The notes beneath the pieces were generated by a model. That model had not been told where the DNA came from. It worked only from the letters and a program-made list of their open reading frames with translations, and ran no database searches. Shown here in pieces: positions 62,074-64,000 of a stretch of 64,000 nucleotides of DNA; the first letter of the stretch is position 1, and each line of letters opens with the position of its first letter. A program made the translations under genes and the position numbers. Origin of the DNA: Flavobacteriaceae bacterium (GTDB taxonomy: Bacteria > Bacteroidota > Bacteroidia > Flavobacteriales > Flavobacteriaceae); contig JAKITV010000002.1 in NCBI GenBank assembly GCA_021647885.1, positions 124,001-188,000 of the forward strand, given 5' to 3'.

Positions 62074-63921
62074 ATGTGTGGAATAGTTGGGTACATTGGG
62101 CATCGTGAAGCCTATCCTATAATACTAAATGGACTAAAACGCTTAGAATATAGAGGTTATGATAGTGCTGGAATTGCTTTATTTGATGGTGAAGATATTA
62201 AACTATCCAAAACTAAAGGCAAGGTTAATGATCTTGAAACAAAGATTGAATCCGAAATATCTACAAATGGAACTTTAGGTATTGGTCATACACGTTGGGC
62301 AACTCATGGTATTCCTAATGATGTTAACTCTCATCCGCATTATTCAAATTCTGGCAATCTAGTAATTATTCATAATGGAATAATTGAGAACTACGAGTCT
62401 TTAAAAAAAGAATTAATAAAAAGAGGATATTCATTTACTTCGGATACAGATACCGAAATCCTAATAAATCTCATTGAAGATGTTAAACTAAAAGAAAATG
62501 TAAAGCTAGGAAAGGCAGTTCAAATTGCATTAAACCAAGTTGTCGGAGCTTATGCTGTTGCAGTATTCGACAAAGACAAGCCCAATGAGATTGTAGTTGC
62601 TAAACTTGGAAGTCCATTGGCTATTGGCATTGGAGATAATGAATTTTTTATTGCAAGCGATGCTACGCCTTTTTTAGAATATACAAAAAATGCCATTTAT
62701 TTAGAAGATGAAGAAATGGCAATTATTAGAAGGCATAAAGATGTGGAAATTAGAAAAATTAAAGACGATTCTTTAGTAAATCCTTATGTTCAGGAACTGC
62801 AAATGAACCTAGAGCAAATAGAAAAAGGAGGATATGACCACTTTATGTTAAAAGAAATTTTTGAGCAACCTAGTGCTATTAAAGACACCTATAGAGGAAG
62901 GCTTTTAAGCAAGGAAGCTATCATTAAAATGGCTGGTGTAGAGGATAACATGAAAAGATTTCTAAATGCCGAAAGAATAATTTTTGTTGCTTGTGGCACG
63001 TCTTGGCACGCAGGATTAGTAGCAGAATATATTTTTGAAGATTTAGTGAGAATTCCCGTTGAAGTTGAATATGCATCAGAATTTAGATACCGTAACCCAG
63101 TAATAAAAGAAAATGATGTTGTTATTGCTATTTCACAATCTGGTGAAACAGCAGATACTCTTGCGGCAATAAAATTAGCAAAATCAAAAGGCGCATTTGT
63201 TTTTGGTGTTTGTAATGTTGTAGGGTCTTCTATTGCAAGAGAGTCTGATGCTGGAGCATATACACATGCTGGACCAGAAATTGGTGTAGCATCAACAAAA
63301 GCATTTACAACACAAATTACTCTTTTAACTTTAATAGCATTGCGATTGGCCAGAGCAAAAGGCACTATATCAAGTTCAAACTATCGTCTTCATTTGCTTG
63401 AGTTAGAAATGATTCCAGAAAAAGTTAAAGCCGCTTTAAAATCAGATAATCTTATTAAAAAAATTGCTGATATATATAAAGATGTGCCTAATTTTTTATA
63501 TTTAGGCAGAGGATATAACTTTCCTGTAGCTCTTGAAGGCGCTTTAAAACTAAAAGAAATTTCCTATATACATGCAGAAGGATATCCTGCAGCTGAAATG
63601 AAACATGGCCCAATTGCTTTAATTGATGAAAATATGCCAATAGTTGTTATTGCAACAAAAAAAGGGCATTACGATAAAATTGTAAGCAACATACAAGAGA
63701 TTAAATCTAGAAAAGGAAGAATAATTGCTATTGTAACCGAAGGGGACACGACTGTAAAAGAATTAGCCGATCATGTTATTGAAGTCCCAGAAACGTTAGA
63801 GTTACTTACTCCTCTTTTAACTACAATTCCTTTACAATTATTGTCCTACCATATTGCTGTTATGCTTGAAAAAAATGTAGATCAACCACGTAATCTTGCA
63901 AAATCTGTTACCGTAGAATAA
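62074..63921 (+). CDS. glmS: glutamine--fructose-6-phosphate aminotransferase (isomerizing)
   Basis: The complete 615-residue enzyme makes glucosamine-6-phosphate for peptidoglycan and LPS. The N-terminal class II glutamine amidotransferase begins MCGIVGYIG with Cys 2 as nucleophile, followed by GIGHTRWATHG. Two SIS domains bind the sugar (VACGTSWHAGLVAEY, ISQSGETADTLAA; LGRGYNFPVALEGALKLKEISYIHAEG), and the C-terminus DQPRNLAKSVTVE is canonical. No glmS ribozyme is seen, consistent with a 3-nt gap to the previous gene. Confidence 0.98.
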   Translation: MCGIVGYIGHREAYPIILNGLKRLEYRGYDSAGIALFDGEDIKLSKTKGKVNDLETKIESEISTNGTLGIGHTRWATHGIPNDVNSHPHYSNSGNLVIIHNGIIENYESLKKELIKRGYSFTSDTDTEILINLIEDVKLKENVKLGKAVQIALNQVVGAYAVAVFDKDKPNEIVVAKLGSPLAIGIGDNEFFIASDATPFLEYTKNAIYLEDEEMAIIRRHKDVEIRKIKDDSLVNPYVQELQMNLEQIEKGGYDHFMLKEIFEQPSAIKDTYRGRLLSKEAIIKMAGVEDNMKRFLNAERIIFVACGTSWHAGLVAEYIFEDLVRIPVEVEYASEFRYRNPVIKENDVVIAISQSGETADTLAAIKLAKSKGAFVFGVCNVVGSSIARESDAGAYTHAGPEIGVASTKAFTTQITLLTLIALRLARAKGTISSSNYRLHLLELEMIPEKVKAALKSDNLIKKIADIYKDVPNFLYLGRGYNFPVALEGALKLKEISYIHAEGYPAAEMKHGPIALIDENMPIVVIATKKGHYDKIVSNIQEIKSRKGRIIAIVTEGDTTVKELADHVIEVPETLELLTPLLTTIPLQLLSYHIAVMLEKNVDQPRNLAKSVTVE

Positions 63922-64000
63922 TTCTATATAACGATAATTTTTATTTCACTTCCCTTTTTTTTTATACCATTTTATCAAAAAAGTGTATATTGCTGTTCTA

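Noticed and set aside
62060-62080. glmS ribozyme or riboswitch upstream of glmS
   Set aside because: glmS starts 3 nt after the DUF4270 stop, leaving no room for a leader RNA.
62889-63365. 158-aa minus-strand ORF inside glmS
   Set aside because: Antisense to the conserved SIS domain of glmS; composition is a reverse-frame shadow.
1-64000. CRISPR array, tRNA, rRNA, prophage or integrative element boundaries
   Set aside because: No regularly spaced repeats, cloverleaf-like segments, rRNA signatures, integrase or phage structural genes were seen on either strand.

Overview
The window is low-GC chromosomal DNA from a member of the Flavobacteriaceae (Bacteroidota), probably marine. This rests on TonB-dependent receptors with CarboxypepD_reg-like domains, a GLPGLI protein, a DUF4270 lipoprotein, a complete Bat (Bacteroides aerotolerance) operon, zinc-ligand-free DksA-like and DUF5686-like proteins, start regions without clear Shine-Dalgarno sequences, and candidate TAnnTTTG promoter elements. 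The genus cannot be fixed from the sequence. No rRNA, tRNA, CRISPR array, prophage or intact insertion sequence is visible; one short IS3-type transposase remnant is present.

Layout. 1-2.4 kb: the start of a TonB receptor gene, divergent from a secreted nuclease and a PorT-like barrel. 2.4-6 kb: a PAP2-like membrane protein, rpoN and asnS. 6-10.7 kb: a minus-strand set (small Cys-rich exported peptide, GLPGLI protein, large outer-membrane barrel) facing a divergent orphan response regulator. 10.7-15 kb: MMPL/RND exporter, barrel protein, small membrane protein. 15-19.5 kb: IS remnant, then a TonB receptor with its lipoprotein partner. 19.7-24.4 kb: a tight operon DUF3108 / tryptophan dioxygenase / M23 peptidase / pgi. 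24.5-26.9 kb: hmgA-hppD (tyrosine catabolism). 27-31 kb: uvrC and a patatin-barrel protein. 31.4-33.2 kb: RimK-like ligase plus aspartoacylase-like enzyme. 33.2-38 kb: ileS, DksA-like, lspA. 38-40.6 kb: small membrane ORF, AlbA_2 protein, aldo/keto reductase. 40.8-50.3 kb: the bat operon (moxR, DUF58, BatD-like, batA-E). 50.4-59.4 kb: CvpA, small proteins, pheS, cupin, fatty-acid transporter, radA, esterase-like protein, flippase-like protein, panC. 59.5-63.9 kb: glycogen-synthase-like protein, DUF4270 lipoprotein, glmS.

The most striking unexplained signal is a conserved leader of about 93 nt found three times: before batE, before the glycogen-synthase-like gene and before the DUF4270 gene. 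All copies begin with a 4-5 codon mini-ORF, end exactly at the start codon of the downstream gene 90-91 nt later, and place CATGTG exactly 31 nt before CACATG, so the start codon can be hidden in a hairpin. A second candidate system is the Cys-rich peptide/GLPGLI/barrel set with its divergent regulator, including a perfect 19-bp hairpin over the junction into the barrel gene. Other oddities: a glycogen-synthase-like protein lacking the KTGG motif and its C-terminal domain, an esterase-fold protein without the nucleophile serine, a start codon generated by one variant copy of a 14-bp tandem repeat, and dispersed small palindromes concentrated in the bat operon.
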